Assembly (NCBI GenBank): GCA_018269055.1
Contig: JAFDVI010000037.1
Coordinates: forward strand, 1-63,617
DNA length: 63,617 nt
Direction: 5' to 3'
Origin: Acidobacteriota bacterium
GTDB lineage: Bacteria > Acidobacteriota > Blastocatellia > RBC074
Part shown: piece by piece, positions 1 to 6,430 of the stretch
Numbering within the stretch: the stretch's first letter is position 1
Layout of the letters: each line of letters begins with the position of its first letter
Translations under genes and position numbers: made by a program
Notes under the pieces: generated by a model
What the model saw: the letters and a program-made list of their open reading frames with translations, nothing else
The model's database searches: none
Told to the model about the DNA's origin: nothing

Positions 1-117
1 TCGGCGCGATTTACAGCTGTACCTCACTCACTTGGAGCAGGATTGGGAGCCATCCAGTTCGCCTTTTCCTTCCCAAGCAAAAATTAAGTAACTTTTACAC
101 CGGTAGTTTTTTTTCCG

Positions 118-570
118 TCACAACGTGAGGTATTTCGGGTCCTGCACGAAGGCACGCTTGAAATCGTAAAATGAAGTATCAAGGACGCAATTCTGTGGAC
201 TGGCTTTTTGCCGGATACTGTTGATGATTCCGTTGATCGCGTCAGTCACGATGCCGGAATGCGAAAAGCCCAGCGCAACGCCTCCGCCGCCCGGACTCGG
301 TTCTTCAACCGGGATGATGTCGCCAATTCGCGCTTGCGCCAAATTGACCAGTGTGTAACCCAGCTTGGGCATAGAACGGGTGTTCAAATCGGTCATCGCG
401 CCCCAATTGGATGGCGGTAAAACCATTGCCGTCCGCGTGTAGTGATGACAGTTGTACTCCGCGTCGTTTTTGTCGGCCAGTTTGCGATCCCACGCATAAG
501 GAGAGTTTTTCATATCTACCCAAATCCATCTTCCAGTCAGGCCGCGCGGCTGGAAAAAGACGACCAGCAA
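118..570 (-). CDS. small papain-like (NlpC/P60- or CHAP-like) protein, putative
   Basis: About 150 residues. I do not recognise the family with confidence. The layout suggests a papain-fold hydrolase or amidase: a candidate nucleophilic Cys in NCHHYT near residue 40, a GDIIPVEEP strand-like segment and a candidate His in FSHSGIV about 60 residues later. The start is uncertain. TTG at 570 follows a T-rich stretch that reads as Phe/Leu and could encode a membrane anchor; ATG at 513 is the first ATG. An ATG at 613 in another frame also begins with a signal-like stretch, so an indel in the homopolymer-rich DNA near 580-610 may have split a longer secreted protein. Its neighbours are two paralogous proteins of unknown role. 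Confidence 0.4.
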   Translation of the reverse strand: MLVVFFQPRGLTGRWIWVDMKNSPYAWDRKLADKNDAEYNCHHYTRTAMVLPPSNWGAMTDLNTRSMPKLGYTLVNLAQARIGDIIPVEEPSPGGGGVALGFSHSGIVTDAINGIINSIRQKASPQNCVLDTSFYDFKRAFVQDPKYLTL

Positions 571-850
571 GACATGCAGCAGGAAGAAAAAAGGAAGAAA
601 GAAGAAAAATCATCGAAGAAGGATAAGGTGAAGGAAGGTGTGCAAATGGGAGTGGATCCTTTGTGCAGGTTCAAAAGATGTAACTGATTTCCTCTGGGTA
701 CGCACGCCATTGGTATCTCCACATGCCTTTGCGCCGGAGGTGCAGCTTTGCGAAGCCACCGGAAACACCGACAACAGACCGCCAAGCCCTGAAAGGGCGA
801 AAAGGGGTCTTTACCAACACGCTTGTAAAAATTGACGCCTTCCTTTGGAG

Positions 851-1276
851 TTACTCAAGCTTCTTGCCCACGCGGATGAGCGTTCCTTCTTGATTGGTGG
901 CCACGAACCATTTGTCCGTGACAAATGCCACAGTAAAACTGTCTTGGAACGAACCGTCTCTTGCCTTAATGACGCAATCGTAAAACCGAGTTCCAAATTC
1001 TATCTCTGAACTAAGAACGGGGGGCGATCCCCCTTTCAGAGCATTCACGGTTTGAGCAACAGTCTCAATAATGCCGGGGTCCTCAGTAGTGATGTTTCTG
1101 CTCCACGTGCCGGTCCAGACATTCGATTCGTCATGCATCGGCCCAGCGAGGGCAGTCTTATCCGACACCTCGAATACCCACACATCGCCAAAATCGGCAA
1201 TACTAAACGGTGTGCCCAACCGGATAGCCGCGGCGGCCACGTTCCAGCGAGTTTCCTGAGGATCAAAGCCCTTCAT
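851..1276 (-). CDS. conserved hypothetical protein, tandem paralogue A
   Basis: 141 residues from ATG 1276, which is preceded by an AGGAAAGGA Shine-Dalgarno sequence; an upstream in-frame start has no such support. The protein starts MKGFDP and carries the block IKARDGSFQDSF followed by AFVTDKWFVAT near its C-terminus. The same blocks occur in the next gene (1362-1784), so the two are tandem duplicates that have diverged strongly in the middle. No signal peptide or membrane segment is seen, and the alternating hydrophobic pattern suggests a beta-rich soluble protein. Function unknown. Confidence 0.6.
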   Translation of the reverse strand: MKGFDPQETRWNVAAAAIRLGTPFSIADFGDVWVFEVSDKTALAGPMHDESNVWTGTWSRNITTEDPGIIETVAQTVNALKGGSPPVLSSEIEFGTRFYDCVIKARDGSFQDSFTVAFVTDKWFVATNQEGTLIRVGKKLE

Positions 1277-1318
1277 GATTATTTGTCCTTTCCTTGTCCA
1301 TCTTTCCTGCAAGTTCCC

Positions 1319-1354
1319 GCAGCCGCGCATCTCCATATGGAGATGCGCGGCTGC
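1319..1354. repeat. perfect 36-bp palindrome between tandem paralogues
   Basis: Two exact 18-bp arms (GCAGCCGCGCATCTCCAT and its reverse complement) meet with no spacer. The sequence lies between the two paralogous genes, 7 bp after the stop of paralogue B in transcript order. There is no T-run on either side, so it is not a classical intrinsic terminator. It could stabilise or process the bicistronic RNA, bind a protein, or be a short repetitive palindrome. Confidence 0.85.
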
Positions 1355-1361
1355 ATCGCAC

Positions 1362-1784
1362 TTACGACTCTAGGATAAAACCAATACGGAATATTTCTCC
1401 GTTCTTTGTTGCCACGAAATATCTATCGGTAACAAAAGCTATCGAAAATTCATCCTCGAATGAATTGTCCCTTGCCTTAATATTGCAAGTGAAGAAGCGT
1501 GACGCCGTCGGAAAGTTCTTTCCACCACTCGCTGCCGCGCGAAAATTTAAACGAGCCAATTGGCCAATAAAACCCAAAATGCTCTCAATAACAGTCCGCG
1601 GTGTAAAAACAGGATCCATGCGCCACTCACCAGTCCATTGGTTAGCCCGATTAGACATGGTTCCACGACCGACAGCATCAGGCATCAATTTGAAATCCCA
1701 GGTATCCTCATTCCCAAACTCTCTTCCTTCAATGTTGAGAACGAATACACGCCAACTCGTATCAATAGGATCAAAACCTTTCAT
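1362..1784 (-). CDS. conserved hypothetical protein, tandem paralogue B
   Basis: 140 residues from ATG 1784, which has an AAAGGAG Shine-Dalgarno sequence 8 bases upstream; a GTG three codons earlier overlaps that site and is less likely. It starts MKGFDPIDTSW and ends with IKARDNSFEDEF and AFVTDRYFVATKNG, matching paralogue A (851-1276). The middle of the protein is divergent. No signal peptide or recognised domain. It is transcribed upstream of paralogue A, with a 36-bp perfect palindrome between the two. Function unknown. Confidence 0.6.
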   Translation of the reverse strand: MKGFDPIDTSWRVFVLNIEGREFGNEDTWDFKLMPDAVGRGTMSNRANQWTGEWRMDPVFTPRTVIESILGFIGQLARLNFRAAASGGKNFPTASRFFTCNIKARDNSFEDEFSIAFVTDRYFVATKNGEIFRIGFILES

Positions 1785-2050
1785 TGGAAGCACTCCTTTC
1801 AGTCTTGTAGGTTACGCGCAATCACTCTCAGGATTTCCATTTTGGGGATCCCTAAGTATGGTTTTATGGTCTAAAAGTTAGAGGCTGATATCTGATTTTG
1901 CTCATAATACCATACACGTTAAATTTGTCGTCCCTGAACAAAACCGCATCGTCTGATTTCAGTTAATTTAAAATGCTTACGTATCGAGGCTGGCTGTGCG
2001 GATTATAGCTGAGCGGAGAATAGATCAAAACGTTTCTGCAGATGGCAGGA
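1785..2050. other. intergenic region without recognised gene
   Basis: About 266 bp that is more AT-rich than its surroundings. It lies between paralogue B and the 3' end of rtcA and probably contains the promoter for the two small paralogues. I see no convincing -35/-10 pair, hairpin terminator or small gene. Confidence 0.4.
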
Positions 2051-3073
2051 TCAGGCTTGCCCGACCTGGATTCGCCAGACGCGATTGTTCAACTGCTCGC
2101 TTGTGATCGGAATGTCGAGGAAAGACCTGATGATTTCGATGTTGGTCGTTGTGTGGCGCGAAGGCGGCAATGTCAAAAATGAACCTCCGCCCGCCAGCGC
2201 CATTGGCAGTAGCAACTGATCCGCCAGGTATTCGCCCACTGCAGCTTCGCTGGCCAGATAACGCCGCGCCGCCAGCGCGGCTTGATCAGCGACGGCTTCG
2301 GCTGCGACCGTGCGTTCGCCAAAACCCGTGAAAACTTCCGTTACTTGTTCGCATTCAATTTCCAGCGAGACGAAATTGCCTGCTGCAACGGAATTGGTAG
2401 GCGTTTCGACTTGATGCCATTTTTTCGGCCACGAAAGTTTTTTCTGGACGATGTTCAATTCACGGTCGGCAATGTTGCGCGGCAAATGGCAAAGCACGAC
2501 GTTCGCCAACCGCCGTTTGATGTCGCCGCGCTCCGGCAAATCCAGTTGCGCCAGGTTGCTGTTGCCGTGAATCGTGACTTCCAGCTTGCCGCCACCCGCA
2601 GGATAAAAACCGTAATGGATCAGTTTGGCTTCGACTTTTGCGCCCATTCGTTTGAGCAGCGGCAAAAAGGCTTTTTTCAGAAAATCGAATGGCGGAGCAA
2701 ATGGATTGTGAGTACCGCCTTCCAGCGTCAAACGGCTTTGGCCGTCGGCAATCATCAATGCAGGCAAGACGGTTTGCAGCACCAGTGTCGTGCTGCCCGC
2801 CGTGCCAATGGCGAAATGATATTCGCCCGGCGTGGTTTTGCCTGGCGTAAAGGTCAGTTGGGTCGAGCCGATGGAAACTCCGGTGGTTTGCGCGTGGCCA
2901 ACTTGCGCCGACGCATTGACCGAAGTCAGATGCTGTCGCAACAAGCCGGGCGTTCGCCGTCCCGCGCGAATCTTTTCGATGCGAAAGGCTTTGCCCGTGA
3001 CTAACGATAACGCCAGCGAAGTGCGCAAAATCTGGCCGCCGCCTTCTCCGAATGAACCGTCAATCGTAATCAT
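2051..3073 (-). CDS. rtcA: RNA 3'-terminal phosphate cyclase RtcA
   Basis: 340 residues, the normal length for the family. RtcA converts RNA 3'-phosphate ends to 2',3'-cyclic phosphates through an adenylated His. The N-terminal signature GSFGEGGGQILRTSLALS is at residues 6-23. The segment SRHTTTNIE near residue 307 aligns with the catalytic His309 region of the E. coli enzyme (known family biology). No rtcB ligase or rtcR regulator is visible nearby. The ATG at 3073 is only 3 bp from the end of a palindromic repeat (3077-3202), and no Shine-Dalgarno sequence is present, so expression may depend on the element. Confidence 0.93.
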   Translation of the reverse strand: MITIDGSFGEGGGQILRTSLALSLVTGKAFRIEKIRAGRRTPGLLRQHLTSVNASAQVGHAQTTGVSIGSTQLTFTPGKTTPGEYHFAIGTAGSTTLVLQTVLPALMIADGQSRLTLEGGTHNPFAPPFDFLKKAFLPLLKRMGAKVEAKLIHYGFYPAGGGKLEVTIHGNSNLAQLDLPERGDIKRRLANVVLCHLPRNIADRELNIVQKKLSWPKKWHQVETPTNSVAAGNFVSLEIECEQVTEVFTGFGERTVAAEAVADQAALAARRYLASEAAVGEYLADQLLLPMALAGGGSFLTLPPSRHTTTNIEIIRSFLDIPITSEQLNNRVWRIQVGQA

Positions 3074-3076
3074 AAA

Positions 3077-3202
3077 CTTTGGAGTGCTGCGCGCTCGGCG
3101 CAGCTTTGGAAGTCCTTTGGAAATTGATCGCCTGGTTATCCAGCAAGGGAATACCTTACGAAACGACTACTAAAGCTACGCCGAAGATGTAGCACTCCAA
3201 AG
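3077..3202. repeat. 126-bp element with 31-bp terminal inverted repeats
   Basis: The ends 3077-3107 and 3172-3202 are inverted copies matching at about 24 of 31 positions, including 12 exact terminal bases (CTTTGGAGTGCT). Each arm is itself a hairpin around TCGGCG or its partner. The right arm supplies the last codons and stop of the glycosyltransferase gene ending at 3176, and the left arm abuts the rtcA start. This looks like a MITE or REP-type palindromic element. No target duplication is obvious. Confidence 0.7.
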
Positions 3203-4315
3203 GGACTCGTATAGTTTCGCGTAATTTTGCAGCATTCGTTCGAGCGAAAATTCACGCTCGACTTTGCGGCGCGCGGCTTCGCCGAAAGTTTTCGCCAGTT
3301 GCCGATTGACCTGAAACGATTCCAGTTTGTCGGACATTGCTGCCGCGTGCCGAATGGGAACCAGAAAGCCTGTTCTGCCTTCTTCGACCAGTTCGGGCAA
3401 CGCGCCGACGTTCGTGGCTACGACCGGCAATCGCGCTGCCATTGCTTCGAGCACCGTCAGCGGCATGCCTTCCGATACCGAAGACAGCGCAAACACATCC
3501 ATCGCGCGAAGTAATCGCGGCACGTCGCGCCGCATTCCTGCAAAAATCACCATGCAATCCAAATTCATACGGCGAACAAATTCTTCCAGCCTCGCGCGCT
3601 CTTCGCCGTCGCCTACGACCAGAAGTTTGAGTTTTGAATATCGCTGCGGCAACGCAATCGCGGCAAACGCTCGCGCCAGCGTGATGGTGTCTTTCGTCAA
3701 ATCCAACCGCGCGACCGTGCCAAAGACAAAATCATCCGGCGCAATGCCGAGTTCTTCGCGAACGCCGCGCGCGTCCGCTTCATCCATTCGTCGCACGTCA
3801 ATTCCGTTCGAGATGACTTGTACGCGTTCGGTTGGGAAGCCCGTCTGGCCGCAGTAAAAGTCGCGCACTTCGCCAGAGATTGCAACTACGGCATCGGCCA
3901 AATGATACACGCCGCGTCGAGCCATTCGGCGAAGCAGCGGTTGCCTTTGCCAGTGAGGGTAATTTCGTCCGTGTTCACTGTGAATCAATTTGACGCCCGG
4001 CGTCAGCATTGTAGCCAACGCCGTGTCCACGCCCGACCAGCTTTGCGAATGAACGATGTCCGGGCGTTCGCGGTGAATCACGCGCGCCAGTTTCAGCGGC
4101 ATGAACCGATCCGCCGTGTCGCCTTTGCCCAAATCAATGCAGCGCACTTCGTCCCGCAGTTGATCCGCCATCTCGCCAAGGCGGGAAAGGCAGCAAACGG
4201 TCTGCTGAAATCCGGCCAAGTCCAATCCATTGGCGACATCCATCAATACGCGTTCCATTCCGCCGACGCCGAGCGAATCAATCACGTGCAGAATTTTGAT
4301 TTTTCGTTCCTTCAT
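3176..4315 (-). CDS. glycosyltransferase, exosortase/EpsH-associated Stp2-like (GT4)
   Basis: 379 residues. It opens with KILHVIDSLGVGGMERVL, characteristic of GT4 (GT-B fold) enzymes and closest in style to the PEP-CTERM/EpsH-associated Stp2 group. The donor-binding region is visible as SSVSEGMPLTVLEAMAARLPVVATNVGALPE-type sequence near residues 275-305. It probably adds a sugar to a lipid-linked exopolysaccharide repeat unit on the cytoplasmic face. It follows the GT2 gene (4330-5256) by 14 bp, so the two are co-transcribed. The last nine codons fall inside the palindromic element 3077-3202, so the native C-terminus may have been replaced. Confidence 0.88.
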   Translation of the reverse strand: MKERKIKILHVIDSLGVGGMERVLMDVANGLDLAGFQQTVCCLSRLGEMADQLRDEVRCIDLGKGDTADRFMPLKLARVIHRERPDIVHSQSWSGVDTALATMLTPGVKLIHSEHGRNYPHWQRQPLLRRMARRGVYHLADAVVAISGEVRDFYCGQTGFPTERVQVISNGIDVRRMDEADARGVREELGIAPDDFVFGTVARLDLTKDTITLARAFAAIALPQRYSKLKLLVVGDGEERARLEEFVRRMNLDCMVIFAGMRRDVPRLLRAMDVFALSSVSEGMPLTVLEAMAARLPVVATNVGALPELVEEGRTGFLVPIRHAAAMSDKLESFQVNRQLAKTFGEAARRKVEREFSLERMLQNYAKLYESLWSATSSA

Positions 4316-4329
4316 TCATTGACGGCTGG

Positions 4330-5256
4330 TCATCGCTTCGCCGCCCAGGCCAGCAGTTGCGGCGCAAATTTCAATGCGACATCGAGAAAGGAAAGTTTGG
4401 GCTGATGATAAAACTGTCGTGCATCGGCCAGGTGTTTTTGAGCCTCCGAAAAATGGTGTTTTGCCAGGGCGTCTTTGAAACGCGCGTAACTCAACTGGGC
4501 GCGCCATTCCGGCATACGCGTTTCGATCCAGTCCCGCTGACCGTCGGTCAATTCCCCGCGCAGCAGCTTTTCATACACCGAAACCACGCAACTCAGAATT
4601 TTGACGCCAGTGTTCGACAGCGAATCCTGCCGCCAGCGATACAGCGCCAACACCTCGCGCGTGAATTGGAACCGGTACCCGCGCCGTAACATCCGCAACC
4701 ATAACTCGAAATCTTCCGCGCCCTGACCTTCCAGGGTTTCGTCGTATCCGCCAATGGCTTCAACGATTTCCCGGCGAAATACCAGCAACCCGAAAATGTA
4801 ACATTCGCGCCGCAGCACACGATCAAACGTTACCGGTTCAGCGACAGGGAACACGTCCTGATGCAGCTTGCCGTCGTGTTTGGGCCAACCGAAATAACGC
4901 GCGTTCGGATACGCTACGCTTAAATCTGGGTCGCTTTCCAGCATTCCGACCAACACTTCCAGAAAGTTCGGCAACAGCAAATCATCGCTGTCCAGCAAGG
5001 CGATGTAACGCCCGCGCGCGACTTTCAGTCCGGCGTTGCGCGCAGCCATCACACCACGATTCGGTTGTGACAGGTACACGATTTGATCCAGAAAGTTGGC
5101 AATCACTTCTTCGGTATTGTCGGTCGAACCGTCGTTGATGACGATGAGTTCAAAGTTCTTGTACGTTTGCGCCAACGCCGAATGGAGCGTATCCGCCAAA
5201 AAAGGCGCGGAGTTATAAGCCGGAACGATGACGCTAACCGCAGGTTGAATCGGCAT
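4330..5256 (-). CDS. glycosyltransferase family 2
   Basis: About 308 residues from ATG 5256; a GTG start at 5286 would add ten residues, and neither has a clear Shine-Dalgarno sequence. The GT-A fold is marked by VSVIVPAYNSAPFL at the N-terminus, VINDGSTDNTEE, and the DSDD metal-binding motif near residue 93. A GQGAEDFELWLRM segment is typical of the acceptor side of GT2 enzymes. It sits head to tail with the Stp2-like gene. Both resume the minus-strand exopolysaccharide gene direction seen at 12.7-23 kb, on the far side of the copper efflux operon. Confidence 0.88.
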   Translation of the reverse strand: MPIQPAVSVIVPAYNSAPFLADTLHSALAQTYKNFELIVINDGSTDNTEEVIANFLDQIVYLSQPNRGVMAARNAGLKVARGRYIALLDSDDLLLPNFLEVLVGMLESDPDLSVAYPNARYFGWPKHDGKLHQDVFPVAEPVTFDRVLRRECYIFGLLVFRREIVEAIGGYDETLEGQGAEDFELWLRMLRRGYRFQFTREVLALYRWRQDSLSNTGVKILSCVVSVYEKLLRGELTDGQRDWIETRMPEWRAQLSYARFKDALAKHHFSEAQKHLADARQFYHQPKLSFLDVALKFAPQLLAWAAKR

Positions 5257-5354
5257 AAAAGACAAGTTTGTCGTTGGGATCAGCACAAGTTACAAGGATG
5301 GCAAAGATAATGGATTTAGTTTGGGAAAAAAACTGAAAACACTGATTTTTGCCG

Positions 5355-5383
5355 TTGACAGACTCCGACGTGCGCTGTATTTC
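5355..5383 (+). promoter_or_regulatory. predicted sigma70-type promoter of the metal efflux operon
   Basis: TTGACA (5355-5360) and TATTTC (5378-5383) are separated by 17 bp and lie about 12 bp before the ATG at 5395. The -35 box is consensus and the -10 box is weak, as expected for a regulated promoter. The short leader implies a start site very close to the coding sequence. Confidence 0.55.
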
Positions 5384-5394
5384 TTGATTCAGTT

Positions 5395-5769
5395 ATGGGC
5401 AAACGTCTGCTGACAATGTTGATTGTGCTGTTGGTCGCCGCGAATGCCGTTGCGGCGTTTGCGCCCAGCGTCAGTGAGCGGGAAGAGTGTTCGGATGCCT
5501 GCTGCGTTGCGGAGCATTGCGCTTCGACCGTCGAACTGCTTCCGGCTGCGCTGTGTTGCGCGATCAACTCTCAGCAGGATTCCGAACCCAATCCGGCGCA
5601 AAGTCTTCCCTCGGCTATTCAGAAACAGGAAATAAAGACTTCCACAGGGATTTGGGCATCGCAAATCATTGTCTCTTATCTGCACCAGACAAGATTTCCT
5701 TCTTCACCTACCCGCCATCTGTTTGGCTGTTCCGAGCGGTATCTGGAAAACAGCAGCCTTCTGATCTAA
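5395..5769 (+). CDS. secreted Cys-rich small protein heading the copper/silver efflux operon
   Basis: 124 residues. A clear signal peptide (KRLLTMLIVLLVAANAVAAFA) is followed by a cysteine-rich segment with CSDACC, EHC and ALCC, then a polar tail with one more Cys. I recognise no named family. The position, first in an operon with a FixH-like lipoprotein, CusA, TolC and CusB, and the thiol clusters suggest periplasmic binding of soft metals such as Cu(I) or Ag(I). That role is inference. Confidence 0.6.
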   Translation: MGKRLLTMLIVLLVAANAVAAFAPSVSEREECSDACCVAEHCASTVELLPAALCCAINSQQDSEPNPAQSLPSAIQKQEIKTSTGIWASQIIVSYLHQTRFPSSPTRHLFGCSERYLENSSLLI

Positions 5770-5923
5770 GGCCGTAGTGTGCCTACTCGCCAAACAAAAT
5801 TTCTGAAAATACGCTTTTGGTTTCTTTTCTGACGCAAACTTGTGTCCGGAAAACCCGAAGCACCTCATTCCTGACCCGCCACGATTGAATCGTGACAACA
5901 GGCCATTTCGGAAAAGACACACT

Positions 5924-6346
5924 ATGAAAGCTCGAATTTTAGCTACCTGCATTTCGATTTTTACTCTGATGTTGATGGCCGCCTGCTCGAAACCGAATTC
6001 ATCCGGCACAGAAACGATCATCAAATCCGCCAAGGCCGGCGAGATGACCGTCACGCTTTCCAATGCGAGCGGTAATCTGAAACACGGAGAAAATGATTTG
6101 ATGATTACCTTCACCGATGCCTCCGGTCAGCCGGTGGATGTCGGCGCAGCATCGCTGACCTTTCACATGGCTGCGATGGGAAGCATGGCGGAAATGAATG
6201 ACAAAGCAGCGCTGACCACAACCGAAACTCCCGGCAAATACCGCGTGCAAGGCAACATTCCAATGGCTGGAACCTGGGAAGCGCAAATCAAATATCAAGG
6301 CGCACACGGCACAGGACAAACCAGCATGATCGTGCAGGCAAAATGA
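5924..6346 (+). CDS. FixH/YtkA-like lipoprotein of the metal efflux operon
   Basis: 140 residues from ATG 5924. The start MKARILATCISIFTLMLMAACS has a lipobox ending at Cys22, so it is a predicted lipoprotein. The rest is a beta-sandwich of the FixH/YtkA type: a TVTLSNASG strand, GENDLMITFTDASGQPVD, a Met/His-rich stretch (FHMAAMGSMAEMND) and GTWEAQIKYQG. Such domains occur next to copper-handling genes, and the Met-rich loop fits Cu(I) binding. It probably assists the CusCBA-type pump encoded downstream. Confidence 0.75.
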   Translation: MKARILATCISIFTLMLMAACSKPNSSGTETIIKSAKAGEMTVTLSNASGNLKHGENDLMITFTDASGQPVDVGAASLTFHMAAMGSMAEMNDKAALTTTETPGKYRVQGNIPMAGTWEAQIKYQGAHGTGQTSMIVQAK

Positions 6347-6348
6347 GG

Positions 6349-6430
6349 TGACAGGTTGCAGATGATTTGGTTATAGCCGCTATCACCAACATCTGCCACC
6401 TACAACCCACCACCTATCACCTGAAAAATT
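6349..6430. repeat. imperfect inverted repeat upstream of cusA
   Basis: The 84-bp gap before cusA contains AGGTGACAGGTTGCAGATG facing a degenerate, partly reiterated inverse (CATCTGCCACC ... CACCTATCACCT). It can form a long imperfect hairpin ending just before the cusA start. It may set the relative expression of the lipoprotein and the pump, or be another repeat insertion. Confidence 0.45.

Noticed and set aside
2282..3004. 240-residue open frame on the plus strand
   Set aside because: It is antisense to rtcA, whose conserved motifs are intact; the frame has no recognisable domain.
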